From Patagioenas fasciata (taxonomy: Eukaryota; Chordata; Aves; Columbiformes; Columbidae): a stretch of DNA of 64,000 nt. A program made the translations under genes and the position numbers. Below are positions 23,601 to 36,800 of this stretch, in pieces. The notes under the pieces were generated by a model that was not told the DNA's origin, made no database searches, and saw only the letters and a list, made by a program, of their open reading frames with translations. Position 1 is the first letter of the stretch; every line of letters begins with the position of its first letter. Where the stretch lies: the NCBI RefSeq assembly GCF_037038585.1, contig NC_092541.1:7426945-7490944 (forward strand). The letters are read 5' to 3'.

Positions 23601-25788
23601 GGGTCCTGGGACGTCACAATGGGCCCTGGGGACACAGAGGGGCCCTAGGACGTCACAATCAGCCCTGGCGACAAGATGGGGTCCCCTGAGAGTCACAATG
23701 AGCCCTGGGAAGAGAGGGGGCTCCCAAGGACATCACAATGGGCCCTGGGAACAATGGGGGGTCCTGGGACGTCACAATGGGCCCCAGTGACAAAGGGGGT
23801 CCCCTGAATGTCACAATGGGCCCTGGGGACAATGGGGGGTCCTGGGACGTCACAATGGGCCCTGGGGACAAGGGGGGGTCCCCAGGATGTCACAATGGGC
23901 CCTGGGGACCAAGAGGGGTCCCCTGAATGTCACAATGGGCCCTGGGGACAAGGGGGTGCAGAGGATGTCACAATGGGCCCTGGGGACAATGGGGGGTCCT
24001 GGGATGTCACAATGGGCCCTGGGGACAAGGAGGGATCCCCAGGATGTCACAATGGGCCCTGGGGACAAGGGGGGGTCGCCAGGATGTCACAATGGGCCCT
24101 GGGGACAAAGTAAGGTCCTGGGATGTCACAATGGGCCCTGGGGACAAGGGGGGGTCCCCAGGATGTCACAATGGGCCTTGGGAACAAGGGGGTCCCCGAG
24201 ATATCACAATGGGCCCTGGGGACGAAGAGGGGTCCCCTGAATGTCACAATGGGCCCTGGGGACAAGGGGTTGCAGTGGATGTCACAATGGGCCCTGGGGA
24301 CAATGCGGGGTGTCCAGGATGTGAGAATGAGTCCTGAGGACAAGGGGGGTCCCCATGGTGTCATAATGGGTCCCCAGTGACAAGGAGGGGTCCCCATGGT
24401 GTCACAATGGGCACCAGTGACAAAGGGGGTCCCCTGAATGTCACAATAGGTCCTGGGGACAATGGGGGGTCCTGGGACGTCACAATGGGCCCTGGCGACA
24501 AGGAGGGATCCCCAGGATGTCACAATGGGCCCTGGGGACAAAGAGGGGTCCCCTGAATGTCACAATGGGCCCTGGGGACAAGGGGGTGCAGAGGATGTCA
24601 CAATGGGCCCTGGGGACAATGGGGGGTGTCCAGGATGTGAGAATGAGTCCTGAGGACAAGGGGGGGTCCCCATGGTGTCACAATGGGTCCCCAGTGGCAA
24701 GGAGGGGTCCCCATGGTGTCACAATAGGCCCTGGGGACAAAGTGGGGTCCAATAATGTCACAATGGGCCCTGGGGACAAAAGGGGTTGCCATAGTACCAC
24801 AATGGGCCCTGGGGTCAAAGGGGGTCCCCATGGTGCTACAATGGGCCCTGGGGACAAAGGGGGGTCCTGGGATGTCACAATGGGCCCTGGGGACAAAGGG
24901 GGTGTCCCCATGGTGCCACAACGGGCCCTGGAAGCAAGGGGGTGGCCAGGATGTCACAATGGGTCCTGGGGAAAATGGGGGGTGCCCAGGATGTCACAAT
25001 GGAGCCTGAGGACAAGCGGGGGTCTCCATGGTGTCACAATGGGCCCCAGTGACAAAGGGGGTCCCCTGAATGTGACAATAGGTCCTGGGGACAATGGGGG
25101 GTCCTGGGATGTCACAATGGGCCCTGGGGACAAGGAGGGATCCCCAGGATGTCACAATGGGCCCTGGGGACAATGGGGGGACCTGGGACGTCACAATGGG
25201 CCCTGGGGACAAGGGGGGGTCCCCAGGATGTCACAATGGGCCCTGGGGACAAGGCGGGGTCCCCAGGATGTCACAATGGGCCCTGGGGACAAAGAGGGGT
25301 CCCCTGAATGTCACAATGGGCCCTGGGGACAAGGGGGTGCAGAGGATGTCACAATGGGCCCTGGGGACAATGGGGGGTCCTGGGACGTCACAATGGGCCC
25401 TGGGGACAAGGGGGGGTCCCCAGGATGTCACAATGGGCCCTGGGGACAAGGGCGTGCCGAGGATGTCACAATGGGCCCTGGGGACAATGGGGGGTCCTGG
25501 GATGTCACAATGGGCCCTGGGGACAAGGGGGGGTCCCCAGGATGTCACAATGGGCCTTGGGAACAAGGGGGTCCCCAAGATATCACAATGGGCCCTGGGG
25601 ACAATGTAAGGTCCTGGGCTGTCACAATGGACCCTGAGGACAAGGGGGGACCCCAGGATGACACAATGAAGTCTTGGGACAAAGGGGGTCCCCACGATGT
25701 CACAATGGGCCCTGGGGACAAAGGGGGGTCCCCTGAATGTCACAATGGGCCCTGGGGACAATGGGGGGTCCTGGGATGTCACAATGGG
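17690..25788 (+). repeat. Higher-order repeat copy A (about 8.1 kb) within the minisatellite
   Basis: The same series of unit variants recurs 8.02-8.18 kb downstream (copy B). For example 20036-21079 matches 28057-29100, and 24517 onward matches 32538 onward. The offset changes in steps (8177, 8139, 8061, 8021), which marks small unit deletions between copies. Copy A itself contains a block of about 1.2 kb repeated internally (about 17.7 and 21.3 kb). Confidence 0.9.
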
Positions 25789-25869
25789 CGCCAGTGACAA
25801 ACGGGGGCCCCTGAATGTCACAATGGGCCCTGGGGACAATGGGGGGTCCCGGGACGTCACAATGGGCCC

Positions 25870-28800
25870 TGGGGACAAGGAGGGATTCCCAGGACGTCAC
25901 AATGGGCCCTGGGGACAAGGGGGTGTCCCCAGGATGTCACAATGGGCCCTGCGGACAAGGGTGGTACCCACGGTGTCACAATGGGCACTGGGCACAAGGT
26001 GGGGTCCCTATAGTGTCACAATGGGTCCTGGGGACAAGTGGGGTCCCCTGAAAGTCACAATGGGCCCTGGAGACAATGTTGGGTCCTGGGATGTCACAAT
26101 GGGCGCCAGTGACAAACGGGGGCCCCTGAATGTCACAATGGGCCCTGGGGACAATGGGGGGTCCCGGGACGTCACAATGGGCCCTGGGGACAAGGAGGGA
26201 TCCCCAGGATGTCACAATGGGCCCTGGGGACAAAGAGGCGTCCCCTGAATGTCACAATGGGCCCTGGGGACAAGGGAGATCCCCATGGTGTCACAATAAG
26301 CCCTGGGGACAAAGTGGGGTCCTGGGAAGTCACAATGGGCCCTGGGGACAATGGGGGTCCTGGGACGTCACAATGGGCCCTGGGGACAATGGGGGTCCCC
26401 ACGGTGCCACGATGGGTCCTGGGGACAAGGGCGTCCCCCTAGATGTCACAATGGGCCCTGGGGACAATGGGGTTGCCCAGGATGTCACAATGGACCCTGG
26501 GGACAAAGGGGGGTGGGCAGGATGTCACAATGGGCACTGGGGACAAAGGGGGGGTCCCCATGGTGTCACAATGGGTCCCCAGTGACAAGGAGGGTTCCCC
26601 ATGGTGTCACAATAGGCCCTGGGGACAAAGTGGGGTCCTAGAATGTCACAATGAGCCCTGGGGACAAAGGGGGGTCCTGGGATGTCACAATTGGCCCTGG
26701 GGACAATAGGGGATTCCTAGGATGTCACAATGGGCCCTTGGGACAATGGGGTTCCTGGGATGTCACAATGGGTCCCCAGTGACAAAGGGGGTCCCCAGGA
26801 TGTCTCAATGGGCCCTGAGGACAATGGGAGGTCCCCAGGATGTCACAATGGGCCGTGGGGACAAAGAGGCTCCCCAGGATGTCACAATGGGACCTGGGGA
26901 CAAGGGGGTCTCCAGGAACTCACAATGGGCTCTGGGGACAATGGAGGTTCCCCAGGATGTTCACAATAGGCCCTGAGGACAAGGGGTGGTCCCCATGCTG
27001 TCACAATGGGTCTCCAGTGACAAGGGGGTCCCCAAGGTGTCACAATGGGCCCTGGGGACAATGGGGGGTCCTGGGACGTAACAATAGGCCCTGGGGACAA
27101 GGGGGTTCCCCACAGTGTCACAATGGGCCCTGGGGACAAAGGGGGTCCGCACGGTGTTACAATGGTCCCGGGGGACAAAGGGGGATGCCCAGGATGTCAC
27201 AATGGGCCCTGAGGACAAGGGGGGGTCCCCATGGTGTCACAATGGGTCCCCAGTGACAAGGAGGGTCCCCATGGTGTCATGATGGGTCCTGGGGACAAGG
27301 GGGTCCCCAGGATGTAACAATGGACCCTGGGGACAATGGGGGGTCCTGGGACGTCACAATGGGTCCCAGTGACATGGGGGTCCCCAGGATGTCACAATGG
27401 GCCCTGGGGACAATGTGGGGTCCTGGGATGTCACAATGGGCCCCAGTGACAAAGGGGGTCCCCTGAATGTCACAATGGGCCCTGGGGACAATGGGGGGTC
27501 CTGGGACGTCACAATGGGCCCTGGGGACAAGGAGGGATCCCCAGGATGTCACAATGGGCCCTGGGGACAATGGGGGGTCCTGGGACGTCACAATGGGCCC
27601 TAGGGACAAGAGGGGGTCCCCAGGATGTCACAATGGGCCCTGGGGACAAAGAGGGGTCCCCTGAATGTCACAATGGGCCCTGGGGACAAGGGGGTGCCGA
27701 GGATGTCAGAATGGGCCCTGGGGACAATGGGGGTCCTGGGACGTCACAATGGGCCCTGGGGACACAGAGGGGCCCTAGGACGTCACAATCAGCCCTGGCG
27801 ACAAGATGGGGTCCCCTGAGAGTCACAATGAGCCCTGGGAAGAGAGGGGTCTCCCAAGGACATCACAATGGGCCCTGGGAACAATGGGGGGTCCTGGGAC
27901 GTCACAATGGGCCCCAGTGACAAAGGGGGTCCCCTGAATGTCACAATGGGCCCTGGGGACAATGGGGGGTCCTGGGACGTCACAATGGGCCCTGGGGACT
28001 AGGAGGGATCCCCAGGATGTCACAATGGGCCCTGGGGACAAGGGGGGGTCCCCAGGATGTCACAATGGGCCCTGGGGACAAGGGGGTGCAGAGGATGTCA
28101 CAATGGGCCCTGGGGACAATGGGGGGTCCTGGGATGTCACAATGGGCCCTGGGGACAAAGTAAGGTCCTGGGATGTCACAATGGGCCCTGGGGACAAGGG
28201 GGGTCCCCAGGATGTCACAATGAAGTCTTGGGACAAAGGGGGTCCCCAGGATGTTCACAATGGGCCCTGGGGACCAGGGGGGGTCCTGGGATGTCACAAT
28301 GGGCCCCAGTGACAAAGGGGGTCCCTATGGTGCCACAATGGGCCCTGGGGACAAAGGGGGTCCCCTGGATGTCACAATGGGCTCTGGGGACAAGGAGGGT
28401 CCCCAGGATGTCACAATGGGCCCTGGGGACAAAGAGGATCCCCAGCATGTCACAATGGGCCCTGGGGACAAAGGGGGTCCCCACGGTATCAGAATGGGCC
28501 CTGGGCACAAGGGGGGGTCCCCATAGTGTCACAATGGGCCCTGGGGACAAGGGGGTGCCGAGGATGTCACAATGGGCCCTGGGGACAATGGGGGGTCCTG
28601 GGACCTCACAATGGGCCCTGAGGACAATGGTGGGTCCCCTGAATGTCAAAATGGGCCCTGGGGACAAAGGGGGGTCCGCAGGATGTCACAATGGGCACTG
28701 GGGACAAAGGGGGTGTCCCCAGGATGTCACAATGGGCCCTGGGGACAATGTGGGGTCCTGGGATTTCACAATGGGCCCCAGTGACAAAGGGGGTCCCCTA

Positions 28801-31800
28801 AATGTCACAATGGGTCCTGGGGACAATGGGGGGTCCTGGGACGTCACAATGGGCCCTGGGGACAAGGAGGGATCCCCAGGATGTCACAATGGGCCCTGGG
28901 GACAAGGGGGTGTCCCCAGGATGTCACAATGGGCCCTGCGGACAAGGGTGGTACCCACGGTGTCACAATGGGCACTGGGCACAAGGGGGGGTCCCTATAG
29001 TGTCGCAATGGGTCCTGGGGACAAGTGGGGTCCCCTGAAAGTCACAATGGGCCCTGAGGACAATGGTGGGTCCCCTGAATGTCAAAATGGGCCCCAGTGA
29101 CAAACGGGGGCCCCTGAATGTCACAATGGGCCCTGGGGACAATGGGGGGTCCCGGGACGTCACAATGGGCCCTGGGGACAAGGAGGGATCCCCAGGATGT
29201 CACAATGGGCCCTGGGGACAATGGCGGGTCCTGCGACGTCACAATGGGCCCTGGGGACAAGGGGGGGTCCCCTGGACGTCACAATGGGCCCTGGGGACAA
29301 GGAGGGATTCCCAGGACGTCACAATGGGCCCTGGGGACAAGGGGGTGTCCCCAGGATGTCACAATGGGCCCTGCGGACAAGGGTGGTACCCACGGTGTCA
29401 CAATGGGCACTGGGCACAAGGTGGGGTCCCTATAGTGTCACAATGGGTCCTGGGGACAAGTGGGGTCCCCTGAAAGTCACAATGGGCCCTGGGGACAATG
29501 TGGGGTCCTGGGATGTCACAATGGGTGCCAGTGACAAACGGGGGCCCCTGAATGTCACAATGGGCCCTGGGGACAATGGGGGGTCCCGGGACGTCACAAT
29601 GGGCCCTGTGGACAAGGAGGGATCCCCAGGATGTCACAATGGGCCCTGGGGACAAAGAGGCGTCCCCTGAATGTCACAATGGGCCCTGGGGACAAGGGGG
29701 TGCCGAGGATGTCACAATGGGCCCTGGGGACAAGGGAGATCCCCATGGTGTCACAATAAGCCCTGGGGACAAAGTGGGGTCCTGGGATGTCACAATGGGC
29801 CCTGGGGACAATGGGGGTCCTGGGACGTCACAATGGGCCCTGGGGACAATGGGGGTCCCCACGGTGCCACGATGGGTCCTGGGGACAAGGGCGTCCCCCT
29901 AGATGTCACAATGGGCCCTGGGGACAATGGGGTTGCCCAGGATGTCAGAATGGACCCTGGGGACAAAGGGGGGTGGGCAGGATGTCACAATGGGCACTGG
30001 GGACAAAGCGGGGGTCCCCATGGTGTCACAATGGGTCCCCAGTGACAAGGAGGGTTCCCCATGGTGTCACAATAGGCCCTGGGGACGAAGTGGGGTCCTA
30101 GAATGTCACAATGAGCCCTGGGGACAAAGGGGGGTCCTGGGATGTCACAATGGGCCCTGGGGACAAGAGGGGATTCCTAGGATGTCACAATGGGCCCTGG
30201 GGACTAATGTGGTCCCCAGGGTGTCACAATATGTCCTGGAGACAAAGAGGGGTCCCCAGGATGTCACAATGGGCCCTTGGGACAATGGGGTTCCTGGGAT
30301 GTCACAATGGGTCCCCAGTGACAAAGGGGGTCCCCAGGATGTCTCAATGGGCCCTGAGGACAATGGGAGGTCCCCAGGATGTCACAATGGGCCGTGGGGA
30401 CAAAGAGGCTCCCCAGGATGTCACAATGGGACCTGGGGACAAGGGGGTCTCCAGGAACTCACAATGGGCTCTGGGGACAATGGAGGTTCCCCAGGATGTT
30501 CACAATAGGCCCTGAGGACAAGGGGTGGTCCCCATGCTGTCACAATGGGTCTCCAGTGACAAGGGGGTCCCCAAGGTGTCACAATGGGCCCTGGGGACAA
30601 TGGGGGGTCCTGGGACGTAACAATAGGTCCTGGGGACAAGGGGGTTCCCCACAGTGTCACAATGGGCCCTGGGGACAAAGGGGGTCCGCACGGTGTTACA
30701 ATGGTCCCGGGGGACAAAGGGGGATGCCCAGGATGTCACAATGGGCCCTGAGGACAAGGGGGGGTCCCCATGGTGTCACAATGGGTCCCCAGTGACAAGG
30801 AGGGTCCCCATGGTGTCATGATGGGTCCTGGGGACAAGGGGGTCCCCAGGATGTCACAATGGGCCCTGGGGACAATGTGGGGTCCCCAGGATGTCACAAT
30901 GGGCCCCAGTGACAAAGGGGGTCCCCTGAATGTCACAATGGGCCCTGGGGACAAGGGGGTGTCCCCAGGATTTCACAATGGGCCCTGCGGACAAGGGTGG
31001 TACCCACGGTGTCACAATGGGCACTGGGCACAAGGTGGGGTCCCTATAGTGTCACAATGGGTCCTGGGGACAAGTGGGGTCCCCTGAAAGTCACAATGGG
31101 CCCTGGGGACAATGTGGGGTCCTGGGATGTCACAATGGGCGCCAGTGACAAACGGGGGCCCCTGAATGTCACAATGGGCCCTGGGGACAATGGGGGGTCC
31201 CGGGACGTCACAATGGGCCCTGGGGACAAGGAGGGATCCCCAGGATGTCACAATGGGCCCTGGGGACAAAGAGGCGTCCCCTGAATGTCACAATGGGCCT
31301 TGGGGACAAGGGGGTGCCGAGGATGTCACAATGGGCCCTGGGGACAAGGGAGATCCCCATGGTGTCACAATAAGCCCTGGGGACAAAGTGGGGTCCTGGG
31401 ATGTCACAATGGGCCCTGGGGACAACGGGGGTCCTGGGACGTCACAATGGGCCCTGGGGACAACGGGGGTCCTGGGATGTCACAATGGGCCCCAGTGACA
31501 AAGGGGGTCCCTATGGTGCCACAATGGGCCCTGGGGACAAAGGGGGTCCCCTGGATGTCACAATGGGCTCTGGGGACAAGGAGGGTCCCCAGGATGTCAC
31601 AATGGGCCCTGGGGACAATGGGGGTCCTGGGACGTCACAATGGGCCCTGGGGACACAGAGGGGCCCTAGGACGTCACAATCAGCCCTGGCGACAAGATGG
31701 GGTCCCCTGAGAGTCACAATGAGCCCTGGGAAGAGAGGGGGCTCCCAAGGACATCACAATGGGCCCTGGGAACAATGGGGGGTCCTGGGACGTCACAATG

Positions 31801-33808
31801 GGCCCCAGTGACAAAGGGGGTCCCCTGAATGTCACAATGGGCCCTGGGGACAATGGGGGGTCCTGGGACGTCACAATGGGCCCTGGGGACAAGGGGGGGT
31901 CCCCAGGATGTCACAATGGGCCCTGGGGACCAAGAGGGGTCCCCTGAATGTCACAATGGGCCCTGGGGACAAGGGGGTGCAGAGGATGTCACAATGGGCC
32001 CTGGGGACAATGGGGGGTCCTGGGATGTCACAATGGGCCCTGGGGACAAGGAGGGATCCCCAGGATGTCACAATGGGCCCTGGGGACAAGGGGGGGTCGC
32101 CAGGATGTCACAATGGGCCCTGGGGACAAAGTAAGGTCCTGGGATGTCACAATGGGCCCTGGGGACAAGGGGGGGTCCCCAGGATGTCACAATGGGCCTT
32201 GGGAACAAGGGGGTCCCCGAGATATCACAATGGGCCCTGGGGACGAAGAGGGGTCCCCTGAATGTCACAATGGGCCCTGGGGACAAGGGGTTGCAGTGGA
32301 TGTCACAATGGGCCCTGGGGACAATGCGGGGTGTCCAGGATGTGAGAATGAGTCCTGAGGACAAGGGGGGTCCCCATGGTGTCATAATGGGTCCCCAGTG
32401 ACAAGGAGGGGTCCCCATGGTGTCACAATGGGCACCAGTGACAAAGGGGGTCCCCTGAATGTCACAATAGGTCCTGGGGACAATGGGGGGTCCTGGGACG
32501 TCACAATGGGCCCTGGCGACAAGGAGGGATCCCCAGGATGTCACAATGGGCCCTGGGGACAAAGAGGGGTCCCCTGAATGTCACAATGGGCCCTGGGGAC
32601 AAGGGGGTGCAGAGGATGTCACAATGGGCCCTGGGGACAATGGGGGGTGTCCAGGATGTGAGAATGAGTCCTGAGGACAAGGGGGGGTCCCCATGGTGTC
32701 ACAATGGGTCCCCAGTGGCAAGGAGGGGTCCCCATGGTGTCACAATAGGCCCTGGGGACAAAGTGGGGTCCAATAATGTCACAATGGGCCCTGGGGACAA
32801 AAGGGGTTGCCATAGTACCACAATGGGCCCTGGGGTCAAAGGGGGTCCCCATGGTGCTACAATGGGCCCTGGGGACAAAGGGGGGTCCTGGGATGTCACA
32901 ATGGGCCCTGGGGACAAAGGGGGTGTCCCCATGGTGCCACAACGGGCCCTGGAAGCAAGGGGGTGGCCAGGATGTCACAATGGGTCCTGGGGAAAATGGG
33001 GGGTGCCCAGGATGTCACAATGGAGCCTGAGGACAAGCGGGGGTCTCCATGGTGTCACAATGGGCCCCAGTGACAAAGGGGGTCCCCTGAATGTGACAAT
33101 AGGTCCTGGGGACAATGGGGGGTCCTGGGATGTCACAATGGGCCCTGGGGACAAGGAGGGATCCCCAGGATGTCACAATGGGCCCTGGGGACAATGGGGG
33201 GACCTGGGACGTCACAATGGGCCCTGGGGACAAGGGGGTTCCCCAGGATGTCACAATGGGCCCTGGGGACAAGGCGGGGTCCCCAGGATGTCACAATGGG
33301 ACCTGGGGACAAAGAGGGGTCCCCTGAATGTCACAATGGGCCCTGGGGACAAGGGGGTGCAGAGGATGTCACAATGGGCCCTGGGGACAATGGGGGGTCC
33401 TGGGACGTCACAATGGGCCCTGGGGACAAGGGGGGGTCCCCAGGATGTCACAATGGGCCCTGGGGACAAGGGCGTGCCGAGGATGTCACAATGGGCCCTG
33501 GGGACAATGGGGGGTCCTGGGATGTCACAATGGGCCCTGGGGACAAGGGGGGGTCCCCAGGATGTCACAATGGGCCTTGGGAACAAGGGGGTCCCCAAGA
33601 TATCACAATGGGCCCTGGGGACAATGTAAGGTCCTGGGCTGTCACAATGGACCCTGAGGACAAGGGGGGACCCCAGGATGACACAATGAAGTCTTGGGAC
33701 AAAGGGGGTCCCCACGATGTCACAATGGGCCCTGGGGACAAAGGGGGGTCCCCTGAATGTCACAATGGGCCCTGGGGACAATGGGGGGTCCTGGGATGTC
33801 ACAATGGA
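25870..33808 (+). repeat. Higher-order repeat copy B (about 7.94 kb)
   Basis: Direct, adjacent copy of 17690-25788. The two share variant order and private mutations over thousands of bases. Divergence at the right end is abrupt: after 33808 the sequence takes a different unit series from that after 25788. This is as expected for unequal exchange between misaligned arrays. Confidence 0.9.
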
Positions 33809-36800
33809 CCCTGGGGACAAGGGGGTGCCGAGGATGTCACAATGGGCCCTGGGGACAATGGGGGGTCCTGGGACCTCACAATGGGCTCTGAGGACAATGG
33901 TGGGTCCCCTGAATGTCAAAATGGGCCCTGGGGACAAAGGGGGGTCCGCAGGATGTCACAATGGGCACTGGGGACAAAGGGGGGGTCCCCAGGATGTCAC
34001 AATGGGCCCTGGGGACAGTGTGGGGTCCTGGGATTTCACAATCGGCCCCAGTGACAAAGGGGGTCCCCTGAATGTCACAATGGGTCCTGGGGACAATGGG
34101 GGCTCCTGGGACGTCACAATGGGCCCTGGGGACAAGGAGGGATTCCCAAAATGTCACAATGGGCCCTGGGGACAAGGGGGTGTCCCCAGGATGTCACAAT
34201 GGGCCCTGCGGACAAGGGTTGTACCCACGGTGTCACAATGGGCACTGGGCACAAGGGGGGGTCCCTATAGTGTCACAATGGGTCCTGGGGACAAGTGGAG
34301 TCCCCTGAAAGTCACAATGGGCCCCTTGGGACAATGTGGGGTCCTGGGATATCACAATGGGCCCCAATGACAAACGGGGGCCCCTGAATGTCACAATGGG
34401 CCCTGGGGACAATGGGGGGTCCTGGGACGTCACAATGGGCCCTGGGGACAAAGGGCGGTCCTCAGGATATCACAATGGGCCCTGGGGACAAAAGGTGGTC
34501 GCCAGGATATCACAATGGGCTTTGGTGACAATGGGGTCCCCAGGATGTCACAATGGGCCCTGGGGACAAAGAGTGTCCCCAGGATATCAGAATGGGCTCT
34601 GAGGACAAGTTGGGGTCCCCTGAATTTCACAATGGGCCCTGGGGACAAAGAGGGCTCCCCAACATATCACAATGGGCCCTGGGGACAATGGGGGGTCCTG
34701 GGACGTCACAATGGGCCCTGGGGACAAGGAGGGATCCACAGGATGTCACAATGGGCCCTGGGGACAATGGGGGGTCCTGGGACGTCACAATGGGCCCTGG
34801 GGACAAGGGGGGGTCCCCAGGATGTCACAATGGGCCCTGGGGACAAAGAGGGGTCCCCTGAATGTCACAATGGGCCCTGGGGACAAGGGGGTGCAGTGGA
34901 TGTCACAATGGGCCCTGGGGACAATGGGGGGCGTCCAGGATGTGAGAATGAGTCCTGAGGACAAGGCGGGGTCCCCATGGTATCACAATGGGTCCCCAGT
35001 GAGAAGGAGGGGTCCCCATGGTGTCACAATAGGCCCTGGGGACAAAGTGGGGTCCAAGAATGTCACAATGGGCCCTGGGGACAAAAGCGGTTGCCATGGT
35101 GCCACAATGGGCCCTGGGGTCAAAGGGGGTCCCCATGGTGCTACAATGGGCCCTGGGGACAAAGGGGGGTCCTGGGATGTCACAATAGGCCCCAGTGACA
35201 AAGAGGGTCCCCAGGATGTCACAATGGGCCCTGGGGACAAAGAGGGGTCCCCTGAATGTCACAATGGGCCCTGGGGACAAGGGGGTGCAGAGGATGTCAC
35301 AATGGGCCCTGGGGACAAGGGTGGTACCCACGGGGTCACAATGGGCCCTGGGCAAAAGGGGGGGTCCCCATAGTGTCACAATGGGTCCTGCGGACAATGG
35401 GGGGTCCTGGGACGTCACAATGGGCTCTGGGGACAAGGGGGGGTCCCCAGGATGTCACAATGGGCCCTGGGGACAAAGAGGGGTCCCCTGAATGTCAAAA
35501 TGGGCCCTGGGGACAAGGGGGTGCAGAGGATGTCACAATGGGCCCTGGGGACAATGGGGGGTCCTCGGACATCACAATGGGCCCTGAAGACAAGGAGGGA
35601 TCCCCAGGATGTCACAATGGGCCCTGGGGACAAAGAGGAGTCCCCTGAATGTCACAATGGGCCCTGGGGACAGGGGGGTGCAGTGGATGTCACAATGGGC
35701 CCTGGGGACAATGGGGGGTGTCCAGGATGTCAGAATGATTCCTGAGGACAAGGGGGGGTCCCCATGGTGTCACAATGGGTCCCCAGTGGCAAGGAGGGGT
35801 CCCCATGGTGTCACAATAGGCCCTGGGGACAAAGTGGGGTCCAAGAATGTCACAATGGGCCCTGGGGACAAAAGGGGTTGCCATAGTACCACAATGGGCC
35901 CTGGGGTCAAAGGGGGTCCCCATGGTGCTACAATGGGCCCTGGGGACAAAGGGGGGTCCTGGGATGTCACAATGGGCCCTGGGGACAAAGGGGGTGTCCC
36001 CATGGTGCCACAACGGGCCCTGGGAGCAAGGGGGTGGCCAGGATGTCACAATGGGTCCTGGGGAAAATGGGGGGTCCTGGGATGTCACAATGGGCCCTGG
36101 GGACAAGGGGGGATCCCCAGGATGTCACAATGGGCCCTGGGGACAATGGGGGGACCTGGGACGTCACAATGGGCCCTGGGGACAAGGGGGGGTCCCCAGG
36201 ATGTCACAATGGGCACTGGGGTCAAAGAGGGGTCCCCTGAATGTCACAATGGGCCCTGGGGACAAGGGGGTGCAGAGGATGTCACAATAGGCTCTGGGGA
36301 CAATGGGGGGTCCTGGGACGTCACAATGGGCCCTGGGGACAAGGAGGGATCCCCAGGATGTCACAATGGGCCATGGGGACAATGGGGGGTCCCGGGACAT
36401 CACAATGGGCCCGGGGAACAAGGGGGTTCCCCAGGATGTCACAATGGGCCCTGGGGACAAAGAGGGGCCCTACAACGTCACAATCAGCCCTGGGTACATG
36501 GGGGGATCCCCTGAAAGTCACAATGAGCCTTGGGAGCAGAGGGGGCTCCCCAGGACGTCACAATGGGCCCTGGGAACAATGGGGGTCCCTTGAAGGTCAC
36601 AACGGGCCCTGGGGACAATGGGGGGTCCTGGGACCTCACAATGGGCCCTGAGGACAATGGTGGGTCCCCTGAATGTCAAAATGGGCCCTGGGGACAAAGG
36701 GGGGTCCGCAGGATGTCACAATGGGCACTGGGGACAAAGGGGAGGTCCCCATGGTGTCACAATGGGCCCAAGTGACAAGGAGGGTCCCCACGGTGCCACG

